Shown: positions 23,098-31,764, numbered from the stretch's first letter. The stretch: 43,658 nt of DNA from Dehalococcoidia bacterium (GCA_030605575.1 JAUWIC010000016.1:1-43658); one strand, 5' to 3'. The notes: generated from the letters alone by a model not told the origin. Translations and numbers: made by a program.

Positions 23098-24267
23098 ATG
23101 TTATCGGCCAAAGCATTTTATATCCCCCCGGTGCTGATTATTGGCTCAGGGGCATCGGAACAAGTCGGAGAAGAAAGTAGGAAACTGGGGGTTAAGCAGG
23201 GCTTAATTGTTACTGATGAAGTTCTGCTCAAATTGGGGATATTAGATAATATCAAACGAGCCCTGTCTCAGGCTAAGGTTCAATTTACTATATATTCCGG
23301 CGTCTTTACCGAGCCCACAGTGGAATTCGTCCGGGATGGTCTTAAGGCCTATAAAGAAAATGGGTGTGATTTTTTGTTAGCTATAGGCGGCGGCAGTGCC
23401 ATTGATACCGCCAAGGCAATCGCAGTTATGGCTACCAATGGCGGTGCCATTGAAGATTACCAGGGGCTGGGTAAGATTCCTAAAGGAGGTGCCCCACTCA
23501 TAGCCATCCCGACCACGGCTGGTACCGGCAGCGAGGTCACTCAGTTTACTATAATTACCGATACCAAAAGGGATGTCAAAATGCTCATTGGTAGCCCATT
23601 TCTTATACCTCGAGAGGCTATTGTTGACCCGCTGTTAACTCTGTCAATGCCGCGTGGTCTAACCGCCGCCGTGGGAATTGATGCCCTGACTCACGCTATT
23701 GAAGCCTATGTTTCGGTAAAAGCCCAGCCGATGAGTGATATTTTCTGTCTTTCCGCTATTGAACTCATCTCGGGTAATTTGAGGCAGGCTTGGTCTAACG
23801 GAAATAATATAGAGGCGAGGGAGAAAACCATGGTGGGAGCGCTTCAGGCGGGCATCGCTTTTAGCAACTCATCGGTGGCTTTAGTTCACGGGATGTCCCG
23901 ACCTATTGGGGCGTATTTCCACGTGGCTCATGGGGTTTCTAATGCCGCTCTCTTAGGTGTGGTTACCGAGTTCAGCTTGATTGGTAATCCGGCTAGATAT
24001 GCCCGTGTGGCTCAAGCGATGGGAGAGAATGTGGATAATCTCACTATTCTGGAAGCCGCCGATTTAGCCGCTAAGTCTATTAGGAGGTTAGTAAAGGATA
24101 TTAAAATACCTTCGTTACAGGAGTTGGGCGTGGATAAAGAAAAACTGGATAAATTGGCGCCTAAGATGGCCGAAGATGCTATTGCTAGCGGTAGCCCAGC
24201 CAATAATCCCCGCCAGGCAACAAAGGAAGAGATAATAGAGCTTTATAAACTGGCTTACTCACACTAA
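23098..24267 (+). CDS. Iron-containing alcohol dehydrogenase
   Basis: This NAD(P)H-dependent type III alcohol dehydrogenase of 389 residues shows GGGSAIDTAKAIAVM (cofactor binding, about residue 97), PTTAGTGSEVTQF, the metal-site segments GIDALTHAIEAYVS and VHGMSRPIGAYFHVAHGVSNA. ATG 23098 follows AGGAGGGG, which overlaps the region right after the rplK stop. The adjacent aldehyde dehydrogenase suggests joint conversion of an alcohol or hydroxy acid through a semialdehyde. It splits the L11-L1 operon, so it may share its strong transcription. Confidence 0.9.
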   Translation: MLSAKAFYIPPVLIIGSGASEQVGEESRKLGVKQGLIVTDEVLLKLGILDNIKRALSQAKVQFTIYSGVFTEPTVEFVRDGLKAYKENGCDFLLAIGGGSAIDTAKAIAVMATNGGAIEDYQGLGKIPKGGAPLIAIPTTAGTGSEVTQFTIITDTKRDVKMLIGSPFLIPREAIVDPLLTLSMPRGLTAAVGIDALTHAIEAYVSVKAQPMSDIFCLSAIELISGNLRQAWSNGNNIEAREKTMVGALQAGIAFSNSSVALVHGMSRPIGAYFHVAHGVSNAALLGVVTEFSLIGNPARYARVAQAMGENVDNLTILEAADLAAKSIRRLVKDIKIPSLQELGVDKEKLDKLAPKMAEDAIASGSPANNPRQATKEEIIELYKLAYSH

Positions 24268-24288
24268 AAACTAAGGAGGCAATGCAGG

Positions 24289-25779
24289 ATGATTTTAGAA
24301 GAACCGATAAAGGGAGTGCCACTGGTTAAGAACTTCATCGATGGGGAATGGGTTGAATCTAAGGGTGAGATTAGGGATGTGGTGAATCCAGCTAAGTATG
24401 AGGTGATTGCCAAAGTTCCGATTTCAACCAAAGATGAGATAGAAGCCGCCGTAGAGGCGGCTAAGGCGGCTTTTCCTGATTGGAGGCGGACAACTCCACT
24501 GGCCAGGGCAAGATGTCTCTTTAGGTTGAAGGAGTTACTGGAGGAGCATTTTGAGGAGGTTAGTCGGGTCCAGACGCAGGAGCACGGAAAGACCATAGAC
24601 GAATCCAGGGGAGAAACAAGACGGGGAATTGAAAATGTAGAGGTTGCCTGTGGGGTTCCCACCTTGATGATGGGGTACAATCTGGAGGATATTGCCACCG
24701 GCATAGATGAGTACCTCATTCGACAGCCTTTAGGGGTTTTCGGCATAATAGGTCCTTTTAACTTCCCATTCATGATTCCGCTGTGGTCGGCACCGTATGC
24801 GGTGGCTACTGGAAACTGCGTGGTTATCAAGCCGTCAAGCGAAGTGCCCCTCAGTCAAATGAAGATTGCCGAGTTGGTAGATGAAGCTGGTTTCCCCCCG
24901 GGGGTGTGGAACGTGGTCAATGGCGGCCGGACGGTGGTAAATGGGATGTTAGACCATCCCGATATTCAAGGGATAGCCTTCGTTGGCTCCACTCCCACCG
25001 CCAGAGACGTTATTTACAAGAGGTGTGGCGAGATGGGTAAGAGGGTTATTGCTCAGGGTGGTGCCAAGAACTTTATGGTAATAATGCCCGATGCTAATGT
25101 AAGAGCCACCATACTAGCCCTCATGACATCGTTCTTTGGCAACACCGGTCAACGATGCCTGTCAGGTGCCAACCTGGTTATTGTCGGTGAAGATGATGGG
25201 TTCTATAAGAGTTTTATGGATGCAGTTGTTGCCACGACATCCAAGATAGTTATCGGTTGCGGGCTTGATGAATCGGTCCAGATGGGTCCCCTACGTGATA
25301 AAGAGAAAAAGGAGAAGGTAATAGGATATATAGAGAGTGGCCTGCAACAGGGGGCAAAACTCAGGCTTGATGGTAGGAAGAACATAAAGGTTGTCGGTGA
25401 CTATCCTGACACCTGCTTCCTTGGCCCAACTATCTTCGAGGACGTTACCCTTGATATGAAAATAGGTAGTGAGGAAATCTTTGGGCCGGTAATGAGTGTT
25501 ATGCGAGCCAAAAATCTGGATGAAGCCATAGAGATGGCTAATTCCAACTTATTTGGTAATGCTCATGCTGTCTTTACCGCAAGTGGTAAAATTGCCCGAG
25601 AGTTTCAATACCGGGTTACCAGTGGTAGTGTTGGCATAAATATTGGCATAGTGGCACCGATGGCATTCTTCCCATTTAGTGGGATGAAGCAATCGTTCTT
25701 CGGCATATTACATACCCAGGGTCAAGAAGCTGTCCGTTTCTTCACTGAAAGTAAAGTTGTCATCCAGAGGTGGTTTTAA
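24289..25779 (+). CDS. mmsA: Methylmalonate-semialdehyde-type aldehyde dehydrogenase
   Basis: The 496-residue enzyme resembles MmsA/IolA, the CoA-acylating aldehyde dehydrogenase branch. The N-terminus FIDGEWVESKGEIRDVVNPA, the loop IGPFNFPFMIPLW, catalytic Cys in NTGQRCLSGANLVIV, and GGAKNFMVIMPDA in place of the LGGK/Glu motif of hydrolytic enzymes support this branch. It would turn malonate or methylmalonate semialdehyde into acetyl-CoA or propionyl-CoA. The exact substrate is inferred. A good AAGGAGG precedes the ATG; the gap from the alcohol dehydrogenase is 21 bases. Confidence 0.85.
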   Translation: MILEEPIKGVPLVKNFIDGEWVESKGEIRDVVNPAKYEVIAKVPISTKDEIEAAVEAAKAAFPDWRRTTPLARARCLFRLKELLEEHFEEVSRVQTQEHGKTIDESRGETRRGIENVEVACGVPTLMMGYNLEDIATGIDEYLIRQPLGVFGIIGPFNFPFMIPLWSAPYAVATGNCVVIKPSSEVPLSQMKIAELVDEAGFPPGVWNVVNGGRTVVNGMLDHPDIQGIAFVGSTPTARDVIYKRCGEMGKRVIAQGGAKNFMVIMPDANVRATILALMTSFFGNTGQRCLSGANLVIVGEDDGFYKSFMDAVVATTSKIVIGCGLDESVQMGPLRDKEKKEKVIGYIESGLQQGAKLRLDGRKNIKVVGDYPDTCFLGPTIFEDVTLDMKIGSEEIFGPVMSVMRAKNLDEAIEMANSNLFGNAHAVFTASGKIAREFQYRVTSGSVGINIGIVAPMAFFPFSGMKQSFFGILHTQGQEAVRFFTESKVVIQRWF

Positions 25780-25789
25780 TAAGGGGGTA

Positions 25790-26242
25790 ATGAATATGAA
25801 TCTACAAACAGCGTCGGCGGTTATTAGTTTTGCTAAGAGCCTGGAGGATGAATCGGCGAAGTTTTACCAGGATTTGGCTCAGCGATACGCCGAAGACAAG
25901 GATGTTTTGGTCGCTTTTGCCACCGAGAATAGGAAGAATATAGTGCAGATTGAAAGGGCGTACTACGGGGTTATCAGTGATGCCATTGAGGGTTGTTTTG
26001 CCTTTGATATAGAGCCTGATGCGTATAAGCTTGAGACGGCACTAGCCGAGGGCACCAGCTATCATGATGCGTTGGGTAAGGCTATTGAGCTTGAAGAGAA
26101 GATAGTAAAGTTTTACGCCGATGCTGCCGAACAATCAAAGTCTCTGATGGCAGATGTTCCCCGAGCTTTTATGCTGATAGTCAAGAAAAGGGCAAAACGT
26201 GGGACAGAATTGAGGTCACTTCTGGGAAAGGAAGGCCAGTAG
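25790..26242 (+). CDS. Ferritin-like / rubrerythrin-fold protein
   Basis: The 150-residue protein shows two ferritin-like helix motifs, SLEDESAKFYQDLAQRYAED and AIELEEKIVKFYADAAEQSK, spaced as in rubrerythrin-type four-helix bundles. Some metal ligands of the classical ExxH pattern are not evident, so a working di-iron centre is uncertain. ATG 25790 with AAGGGGG upstream is chosen rather than an earlier in-frame start at 25757. It is in the same transcript as the dehydrogenases and may handle oxidative stress or electron transfer. Confidence 0.65.
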   Translation: MNMNLQTASAVISFAKSLEDESAKFYQDLAQRYAEDKDVLVAFATENRKNIVQIERAYYGVISDAIEGCFAFDIEPDAYKLETALAEGTSYHDALGKAIELEEKIVKFYADAAEQSKSLMADVPRAFMLIVKKRAKRGTELRSLLGKEGQ

Positions 26243-26246
26243 AGAT

Positions 26247-26441
26247 ATGGCCAAAATGATTGAGAGGCGCCGAGTCCATTGCCCGGTAAAGCATGTTAGT
26301 GTCTTTATTCTTAAATGGGATGACGGGAGCTCCGCCGTTAAATGTGGTGACCTAAGAAGTTGTGGTGATTCCTGCCCATACCTTAAGGACCCTAACTATA
26401 AAAGCCCGTTTAGGAGGGCTCCAAAATATGAGCCGGAATAA
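26247..26441 (+). CDS. Small cysteine-containing protein (64 residues)
   Basis: The protein begins MAKMIERRRVHCPVKHVSVF and contains CGDLRSCGDSCPYL; these four cysteines plus the histidines could hold a metal. It starts 5 bases after the ferritin-like gene stop. No family is recognised. Tight spacing indicates cotranscription with the dehydrogenase operon. Confidence 0.6.
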   Translation: MAKMIERRRVHCPVKHVSVFILKWDDGSSAVKCGDLRSCGDSCPYLKDPNYKSPFRRAPKYEPE

Positions 26442-26476
26442 TTTCTAACGCTGGCTATCTAAGCGGAAAGTAAGAA

Positions 26477-27190
26477 ATGGTAAGACAGAGTAAAAACTAT
26501 CAACAGGCGGTTAAACTGCTGGAGGGGACAGGAGACTATCCTCCTCGGGAAGCTATTGAGCTGGCTAAGAAGATGGCTTATGCCAAGTTTGATGAGACGG
26601 TGGAACTTCACCTCAGGATGGGTGTTGACCCCCGAAATGCCAGCCAGCAGGTGCGTGGCGTTGCCCTTTTGCCTCACGGGCTGGGTAAGACAGTGCGTGT
26701 TTTAGTTTTTGCCCAGGGTGAGGCGGAAACAATTGCCAAAACGGCGGGGGCAGATTTTGTCGGTGGTGATGAGTTGGTGAAGAAGATTGAGGATGGTTGG
26801 TTAGATTTTGATACCACTATTGCCACCCCTGACATGATGGGTAAGGTGGGTAAGTTGGGGAAAATTTTGGGGAGGAGGGGTTTGATGCCTAACCCTAAAT
26901 CAGGAACAGTGGTCGCTGCGGCTGACTTGCCCCGGGTAATAGGCGATGCCCGTAAAGGTCGGGTGGAATTTAAGCTGGACAGGACGGCTATCATTCACGT
27001 CCCGTTGGGTAAGGTTAGTTTTGAAGCTGATAAGTTGATGGATAACCTGACTGCGGTGATAGAGGCCGTGGTGAGGGCTAAACCGAGTGGTGCCAAGGGG
27101 CAGTATATCAGGACTGCCTCTTTAACCACGACCATGGGTCCTGGGATAAGGCTTGACCTTAAACCAACCCTTGCTTTAAGCTCCGGTTGA
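26477..27190 (+). CDS. rplA: 50S ribosomal protein L1
   Basis: The 237 residues carry the L1 features FDETVELHLRMGVDPRNASQ, RGVALLPHGLGKTVRVLVFA, the signature GKILGRRGLMPNPKSGTV and the C-terminal AVVRAKPSGAKGQYIRTASL. L1 binds 23S rRNA at the L1 stalk and often represses its own operon. It is displaced from rplK by about 3.4 kb here. Confidence 0.97.
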   Translation: MVRQSKNYQQAVKLLEGTGDYPPREAIELAKKMAYAKFDETVELHLRMGVDPRNASQQVRGVALLPHGLGKTVRVLVFAQGEAETIAKTAGADFVGGDELVKKIEDGWLDFDTTIATPDMMGKVGKLGKILGRRGLMPNPKSGTVVAAADLPRVIGDARKGRVEFKLDRTAIIHVPLGKVSFEADKLMDNLTAVIEAVVRAKPSGAKGQYIRTASLTTTMGPGIRLDLKPTLALSSG

Positions 27191-27202
27191 TGCTATGCTT
27201 GG

Positions 27203-27409
27203 TTGACAATTAAATAATTCCCTGAGATAGTGGGCGCCAATTAAAGGCTTAAATTAGTTTGCCTGCCGAGGGAAAAGGTTTTAAACCGACTTCGATGCTC
27301 ATTGCTTGAAAGTCCTTTAAATTCGGTTTTTGCCTCAGTCCTTGTGTAGTTGGCGCAAGGACTTATTTTTTTAAATGAATGCTCAGCTTAAGGTTAGGAG
27401 GCAATAAGG
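27203..27409 (+). promoter_or_regulatory. Ribosomal protein L10 leader with promoter
   Basis: The 219-base gap before rplJ opens with TTGACA (27203-27208), a 17-base spacer and GATAGT, then a structured leader containing complementary segments (TTGCCTGCCGAGGG, TTTAAACCGACTTC, AAATTCGGTTTT) and an attenuator hairpin. Similar leaders control rplJ-rplL by L10/L12 binding in many bacteria. Assignment rests on position and structure, not on a covariance search. Confidence 0.75.
27337..27372 (+). terminator. Attenuator hairpin in the L10 leader
   Basis: AGTCCTTG (27337-27344) pairs perfectly with CAAGGACT (27356-27363), loop of 11 bases, followed by TATTTTTTT. It lies 37 bases before rplJ and fits an intrinsic terminator used for attenuation. 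Confidence 0.85.
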
Positions 27410-27934
27410 ATGTCTAGACAAAAGAAGGCACAGATTATTGATAGACTGCAAGAGGCTTTTTCTGAATGTAGCATTGGTGTTTTAACCGACTACCGGGGGT
27501 TATCAGCTTCTGAGATAACTATTTTGCGTCGTAGATTGGGGGAGTCAGATGTTCGGTATCGAGTGGTGAAGAATACTCTGGCTCGGTTTGCCGCTGAAAG
27601 AGCGGGCAGGGCTGATTTGGCAACCTCCTTTGATGGTCCGGTAGCTATTGCTTTTGGCTATGGCGATATAACTAAGCCAGCTAGAGCTTTGGCTGACTAC
27701 ATTCGCACCTCAAAGTCGAGTCTAACTATCAAGGGGGGCTTTTTAGGTGGTAGATTACTTACTCCAGACGAGGTGATAACCCTGTCCATACTCCCATCAA
27801 GGGAGATATTGTTGGCTAAGGTTCTGGGTGGGATGCAGAGTCCCATAGCTAGTTTAGTTAATTGCCTTACCGCTCCGATAACGGGGGTGGCGAGGGTTTT
27901 GCAGGCTAGAATTAAACAATTGGAGGCAGAATAA
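27410..27934 (+). CDS. rplJ: 50S ribosomal protein L10
   Basis: The 174-residue stalk base protein has [38 protein letters not shown] and [17 protein letters not shown], and an acidic C-terminal helix that binds L7/L12 dimers. The ATG is preceded by TTAGGAGGC. One base separates its stop from rplL. Confidence 0.97.
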   Translation: MSRQKKAQIIDRLQEAFSECSIGVLTDYRGLSASEITILRRRLGESDVRYRVVKNTLARFAAERAGRADLATSFDGPVAIAFGYGDITKPARALADYIRTSKSSLTIKGGFLGGRLLTPDEVITLSILPSREILLAKVLGGMQSPIASLVNCLTAPITGVARVLQARIKQLEAE

Positions 27935-27935
27935 A

Positions 27936-28472
27936 ATGGCAGAAAAAAAGGCGAAGGTTGAGTCAGGCACGGGAGAGGAATCGGCTGAGGTCGAAAAGCA
28001 GCCGTCGGCAGAGAGAGCAGTAAAAAAACCTAAGGCAGTTAAAGCCGATGTTAGTCAGCCGAAAGCTCCTGCCCAAGCCGGGAAAGGGCAGAAAACAGCT
28101 ATTGAGGACATAATGGCGGCCATAAAGAATATGACGGTGCTTGAACTGTCAGAGTTGGTAAAGACTCTGGAGACTGAGTTTGGAGTTAGCGCTGCTGCCC
28201 CGGTAGTAGCTGCTCCGGCAGCGGCAGGAGCCGAAGCCGCAGCTCCAGCTGCTGAGGAGAAGACAGAGTTTAACGTGATTCTTAAGGAGGCAGGGGCTAA
28301 TAGGATTAGTGTGATTAGAGCCGTGCGGGAGTTGACCACCTTAGGGCTGAAGGAGTCCAAGGACTTGGTGGAGAGTGCCCCGACAGCAGTCAAGGAAGGG
28401 GTTAGTAAGGATGAGGCCGCCGCTGCCAGGCAGAAACTGGAAGCGGCTGGGGCTACTGTTGAGGTTACATAA
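27936..28472 (+). CDS. rplL: 50S ribosomal protein L7/L12 with long N-terminal extension
   Basis: The C-terminal 125 residues are a normal L7/L12: dimerisation helices ([20 protein letters not shown]), an alanine-rich hinge and the factor-binding domain [20 protein letters not shown] ... [13 protein letters not shown]. In front there is a lysine/glutamate/alanine-rich extension of about 50 residues starting [19 protein letters not shown], making 178 residues instead of the usual 120-130. The extension is in frame with no internal start bearing a better ribosome binding site, so it appears real. Confidence 0.93.
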   Translation: MAEKKAKVESGTGEESAEVEKQPSAERAVKKPKAVKADVSQPKAPAQAGKGQKTAIEDIMAAIKNMTVLELSELVKTLETEFGVSAAAPVVAAPAAAGAEAAAPAAEEKTEFNVILKEAGANRISVIRAVRELTTLGLKESKDLVESAPTAVKEGVSKDEAAAARQKLEAAGATVEVT

Positions 28473-28561
28473 AATTAGAGGTAATCTCCCCAGTCTGGTT
28501 GCAAACGGCGCTGGTAGGGCATATAATTCCTGTTGAGGTCTCTTATAGGGAGAGGTGGGAG

Positions 28562-28819
28562 ATGCCTTATCCCGATAGCTTCATACTAATGGTTATGGGT
28601 GCTGCCTTTGTCGGCGTTGGCATAGCCGTGTTTTTCTGGGGCAGGAGACAGGAGAAGAGCTACTATAATGCCCTATCTAGCCGCACTGATTTGAGAGAGT
28701 TTTTACAGCGTTCACCAGAACACCCCCAGCATAGTTCAGTAAAGATAGGGGGTTGGATAAGCATTATTGTTGGCTTGGTCATGCTCAGTATAGGTGGTGG
28801 CTTGCGGCTTTGGGGATGA
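28562..28819 (+). CDS. Small membrane protein with two helices
   Basis: The 85-residue protein has a first membrane segment SFILMVMGAAFVGVGIAVFFW, a soluble loop with KSYYNALSSRTDLREF, and a second segment WISIIVGLVMLSIGGGLRLW. ATG 28562 follows GAGAGGTGGGAG, a better start than the in-frame TTG at 28499. Family unknown. It occupies the place after rplL where rpoB is found in most bacteria. Confidence 0.6.
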   Translation: MPYPDSFILMVMGAAFVGVGIAVFFWGRRQEKSYYNALSSRTDLREFLQRSPEHPQHSSVKIGGWISIIVGLVMLSIGGGLRLWG

Positions 28820-28856
28820 GACTCTTTATCATCCTCACCCTCTTTATGCACCCTAA

Positions 28857-28955
28857 AAAATCTTTGATTTTTCAGGGAACCCGCTTTATCCCCCTCTCCT
28901 TCAAAGGAGAGGGGGACTTTCTTTTTGAAGGGGCTTCGCCCCTTTAATCTACCCT
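28857..28955 (-). repeat. Dispersed palindromic repeat, copy 5 (inverted)
   Basis: On the minus strand the unit reads GGGGCGAAGCCCC, CCCCCTCTCC/GGAGAGGGGG, GATAAAGCGGGTTCCC and then a hairpin containing GAAAAATCAAAGATTTTT. The GCGGGTTCCC part and the second hairpin match copy 4, about 24 kb away. Confidence 0.75.
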
Positions 28956-28998
28956 TCGTAAAGGGCTTCTTCTTTATGTCCTCTCCAAATCCGCCTAG

Positions 28999-29069
28999 CT
29001 ACAGCATTCGTCTTGGTCTGTACTGGATGGCTTCAGCCAGGTGATGGGCTTTAATAATGTCAGCATTTA
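28999..29069 (-). pseudogene. Duplicated 3' end of comM
   Basis: The minus strand encodes the last 22 residues of ComM (ADIIKAHHLAEAIQYRPRRM region) followed by a stop, exactly as at 29545-29614. The two DNA copies differ at six or more positions, yet the peptide is identical, so the differences are synonymous. Upstream of this tail the sequence is unrelated to comM. It looks like a carried-in gene end from a related genome. Confidence 0.75.
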
Positions 29070-29211
29070 ATGTCCAAATAGTTTCAAGGCGAGGGGGTAT
29101 ATATTCTTTACTCCGTAACTTTGGCTTGTTTAGTCTTGACAATTCGAGAATATATGTGTACCGTTTTAATAGCAATTCATGCGATAAGTATTTCAAAAAG
29201 GAGATAGTGTA

Positions 29212-29505
29212 ATGGCCACTTATATGATGCTTTTTCTACTTGCCGGTAGAGGTACGGAGGATCTTAAAAATAGTCCCGCTAGGGTGGAGGCGGCTAAGGA
29301 AACATTTAAAGCTGTGGGTGCGCATGTTAAAGCGTTCTATTTATTAATGGGTGAATATGAAATGGCCTTCGTGGTGGAAGCGCCGGACGATGAAACTATA
29401 ATGAAAGCGGCTCTTACTCTTGGTTCGCAGGGTAGCGTGCGTACCGAAACCCTCCGTGCCTTTACAGAGGACGAATACAAGCGGATTATCGCTGATTTGA
29501 GCTAA
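29212..29505 (+). CDS. GYD-domain protein
   Basis: The 97-residue protein matches the GYD family of small ferredoxin-like-fold proteins: MATYMMLFLLAGRGTEDLKN, VGAHVKAFYLLMGEYEMAFV and DDETIMKAALTLGSQGSVRTE. Function is not established; members are common in Chloroflexota and Archaea. The ATG follows AAAAGGAGATAGTGTA. TTGACA near 29136 may belong to its promoter. It sits between two copies of the comM 3' end, suggesting that it arrived together with the extra copy. Confidence 0.8.
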   Translation: MATYMMLFLLAGRGTEDLKNSPARVEAAKETFKAVGAHVKAFYLLMGEYEMAFVVEAPDDETIMKAALTLGSQGSVRTETLRAFTEDEYKRIIADLS

Positions 29506-29544
29506 GCATAGCGATTAACTTAACTATTTTTTACCCTGGCTGGC

Positions 29545-30348
29545 TTACAGCATCCGTCTTGGTCTATACTGGATAGCCTCAGCCAGGTGATGGGCTTTAA
29601 TTATATCAGCATTTTCTAAATCGGCAATGGTGCGGGCCAGCTTTAAGATGCGGTGGAAAGCTCGGGCGGAAAGATAAAGCTGTTTCATAGCGGCTTTAAG
29701 CAAGCTCTGGGCTGATTCTTCCGCCTGACAGAACGCTCGTACCTCGGGCGGCGTCATTTCAGCGTTGCAGGTTAGTTTTGTTCCTTCAAAGCGCTTTTGT
29801 TGTATCGAACGGGCAGCCTTAACCCTGGCCTGGACCTTGTCTGATTGTTCCCCTAATCTGTCATCGGCTAGCTTTTCGTAGTCAATGTGGGGCACTTCAA
29901 CAAATATATCCACCCGGTCAATGAATGGTCCGCTAATACGCTTCTGATATCGGGAAACCAGGCTGGGAGAGCAGGTACACTGTCTAAATGGGTCGCCATA
30001 GAAGCCGCAGGGGCAGGGGTTCATAGCTCCGACCAGCATAAAGTTGGCGGGGAAGGTTACGCTGCCTTGAGCCCGGCTGATGGTAATTACCTTGTCCTCC
30101 AGAGGCTGGCGCAGTATCTCAAGTAGGGAATGTCCAAATTCAGGGAGCTCATCAAGGAACAGAACCCCACGATGACTAAGGCTTATTTCACCCGGTCTTG
30201 GCCAGTGCCCGCCACCGACCAGGCCAGTGAGTGTTGCGGATGTGAAACCCGAACTCATACGTCTCCTTGCCTCGCTTAGCGCCACTCCTACCATGTAGCG
30301 GATGCCTTGTCGGTATAAAATGGTGGCTGCCAAATCTATGCGATACAT
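29545..30348 (-). pseudogene. comM: Truncated ComM / YifB Mg-chelatase-like ATPase
   Basis: From about 30225 downwards the frame is a good ComM C-terminal half: GLVGGGHWPRPGEISLSHRG, Walker B GVLFLDELPEF, NPCPCGFYGD, SRYQKRISGPFIDRVDI and the helical end with SARAFHRILKLARTIADLE. The N-terminal Lon-like domain and Walker A (about 230 residues) are missing. The first 41 residues of the open frame do not match ComM and derive from the adjoining element. ComM is a branch-migration helicase used in natural transformation; without Walker A this copy should be inactive. Confidence 0.85.
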
Positions 30349-31316
30349 GCACTACATTTGCCGGGAATAATCTCTTGCTTGGCGAACTCGCCCAATTCAT
30401 GAGAGAGCAATTCCTTAAGAGAATCTATTTCCGCTGTCATTTTAAGGATTCCCTTAACGAGGGGAAGTTCCCGCTGCTCTCTCCCCAGCTTTCGGTGCAC
30501 GGTCTTCACTGCCTCGAACTCGTCAGGGTAAATACACGCCAGAGGTGTTGGGCCACTTAACTCAGTAAGGATACACAAGTTATTCCTTTCACTCGTTCTC
30601 TTATATTCCAAATCCCCGGTTCTGTCTGAAAAGCCACCGCTATAGATAGTCCACCAGAAGCCCTCATACAAGCCGTGTGCCCATTGCCCAGTGCCAAGCT
30701 GCTTCTCTATTTTAATCTTCTCTTGAATCAACTGTCGGGTGCTCACCTGTAAGCGATGGCATTCTTCAACCCACTTGCCACCGAGCTGACACCATTCTTC
30801 TAATTTCTGCAATAGTTTTCTATTCCCTGTCGAGTGCAGATGCTCCATTACCAGATTGAACTCCTCGCTGAACCTTAGCCTGTAGCTACCATCATCCGCC
30901 TGTTGCCATCGAATAAGCCGAGGTGGATAGTCGAATGCTCTCTGCCCCTTTGAAAGGTCGGATATATCAAGGTGCTCTGGTAATGGAAGTGTCAGTTCAC
31001 CGTACAGTTTTTTGACTCCTTGTCGAATGTCCTCAAGGTGAGCCAACTGCCGTTGCCATCTTACCAGGTGCACAAGCTGAACTTGGTTCGACAATTTTGT
31101 AGAAGGAGTTACCTTGGTCACCTTCTGCTTCTCAATTTCTTCCCTTGAGAAGCGGTAATGACCTTCATCTCCGATACGACGTAGAGTGGGTAAGAAGCCT
31201 CTATTGGCTAGATATGTGACTGTCCGCCTAGGAATGCTTAGCTCTTTTGCTACGTCACCTGTCGTCAGCACGTCCTTAGCCTTGCCTATTTTGCCTGTTT
31301 TGCCCTTGTTAGACAT
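30336..31316 (-). CDS. MerR/excisionase-like HTH protein
   Basis: The 326-residue protein has an N-terminal winged HTH of the MerR/HTH_17 type: LTTGDVAKELSIPRRTVTYL followed by GFLPTLRRIGDEGHYRFSRE. The remaining 240 residues are charged and helical with no recognised family (includes WAHGLYEGFWWTIYSGGF) and end in a CSAC pair. It is divergent from the Xre gene at 31370, so both probably control the short region between them. Its stop overlaps the comM remnant frame by 13 bases. Confidence 0.65.
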   Translation of the reverse strand: MSNKGKTGKIGKAKDVLTTGDVAKELSIPRRTVTYLANRGFLPTLRRIGDEGHYRFSREEIEKQKVTKVTPSTKLSNQVQLVHLVRWQRQLAHLEDIRQGVKKLYGELTLPLPEHLDISDLSKGQRAFDYPPRLIRWQQADDGSYRLRFSEEFNLVMEHLHSTGNRKLLQKLEEWCQLGGKWVEECHRLQVSTRQLIQEKIKIEKQLGTGQWAHGLYEGFWWTIYSGGFSDRTGDLEYKRTSERNNLCILTELSGPTPLACIYPDEFEAVKTVHRKLGREQRELPLVKGILKMTAEIDSLKELLSHELGEFAKQEIIPGKCSACIA

Positions 31317-31369
31317 AAGTGGAAGCCCTGTTTATTCTTAAATTTAATTGTAGCATTTTTTGGGGAATT

Positions 31370-31561
31370 ATGAATAGGTTCCAATTGATTACTCTGCGCT
31401 TGCGAGCAGGGTTAAAACAATGGCAATTGGCCCAGCTTCTTGGCATAAACCAAACCAGTCTTTGCGATTTGGAAAGAGGCAGACGACCAATTACGCCTGA
31501 AATTGTGGAGAGAATCAAGAAGGTCATTGATGAAGCAAAAGCCGTTGGCCAGAGAACATAA
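31370..31561 (+). CDS. Xre-family HTH regulator
   Basis: The 63-residue protein is essentially a Cro/CI domain: ITLRLRAGLKQWQLAQLLGI, then NQTSLCDLERGRRPITPEIV. ATG 31370 with GGGGAATT upstream is chosen. It is read away from the MerR-like gene and overlaps the next small frame, indicating an early operon. Confidence 0.8.
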   Translation: MNRFQLITLRLRAGLKQWQLAQLLGINQTSLCDLERGRRPITPEIVERIKKVIDEAKAVGQRT

Positions 31562-31733
31562 GCCAGATGGGCTATCACCACAAGCCAGAGCGCATGCGCT
31601 GGCTATAGCCCGCCTGCTGCTGCTTAGCGCAATTCGTGGCAGGGGTAAGCCTAGCCGTGCCGGCACTGGGGAATCAGGGGAGACCCCTGACGAAAAAGGA
31701 GCGCCGCCTCCGCCGAGTCTAAGAAGGGCCTGA
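31530..31733 (+). CDS. Small basic protein (67 residues), uncertain
   Basis: The frame MKQKPLAREHKPDGLSPQAR overlaps the end of the Xre gene in another phase. It has an alanine/leucine helix (ALAIARLLLLSAIRGRG) and ends in a proline-rich, basic tail. No family is recognised. It fits the gap before the primase gene and uses GC-rich codons like the primase, but may not be expressed. Confidence 0.35.
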   Translation: MKQKPLAREHKPDGLSPQARAHALAIARLLLLSAIRGRGKPSRAGTGESGETPDEKGAPPPPSLRRA

Positions 31734-31764
31734 GCGGGAAGCGGCTAAGAAGGGAGATATTACC

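Noticed and set aside
24264-24830. Long open frame on the minus strand opposite the aldehyde dehydrogenase
   Set aside because: It lies fully antisense to a strongly conserved enzyme gene and has low-complexity, serine-rich composition without any family signal.
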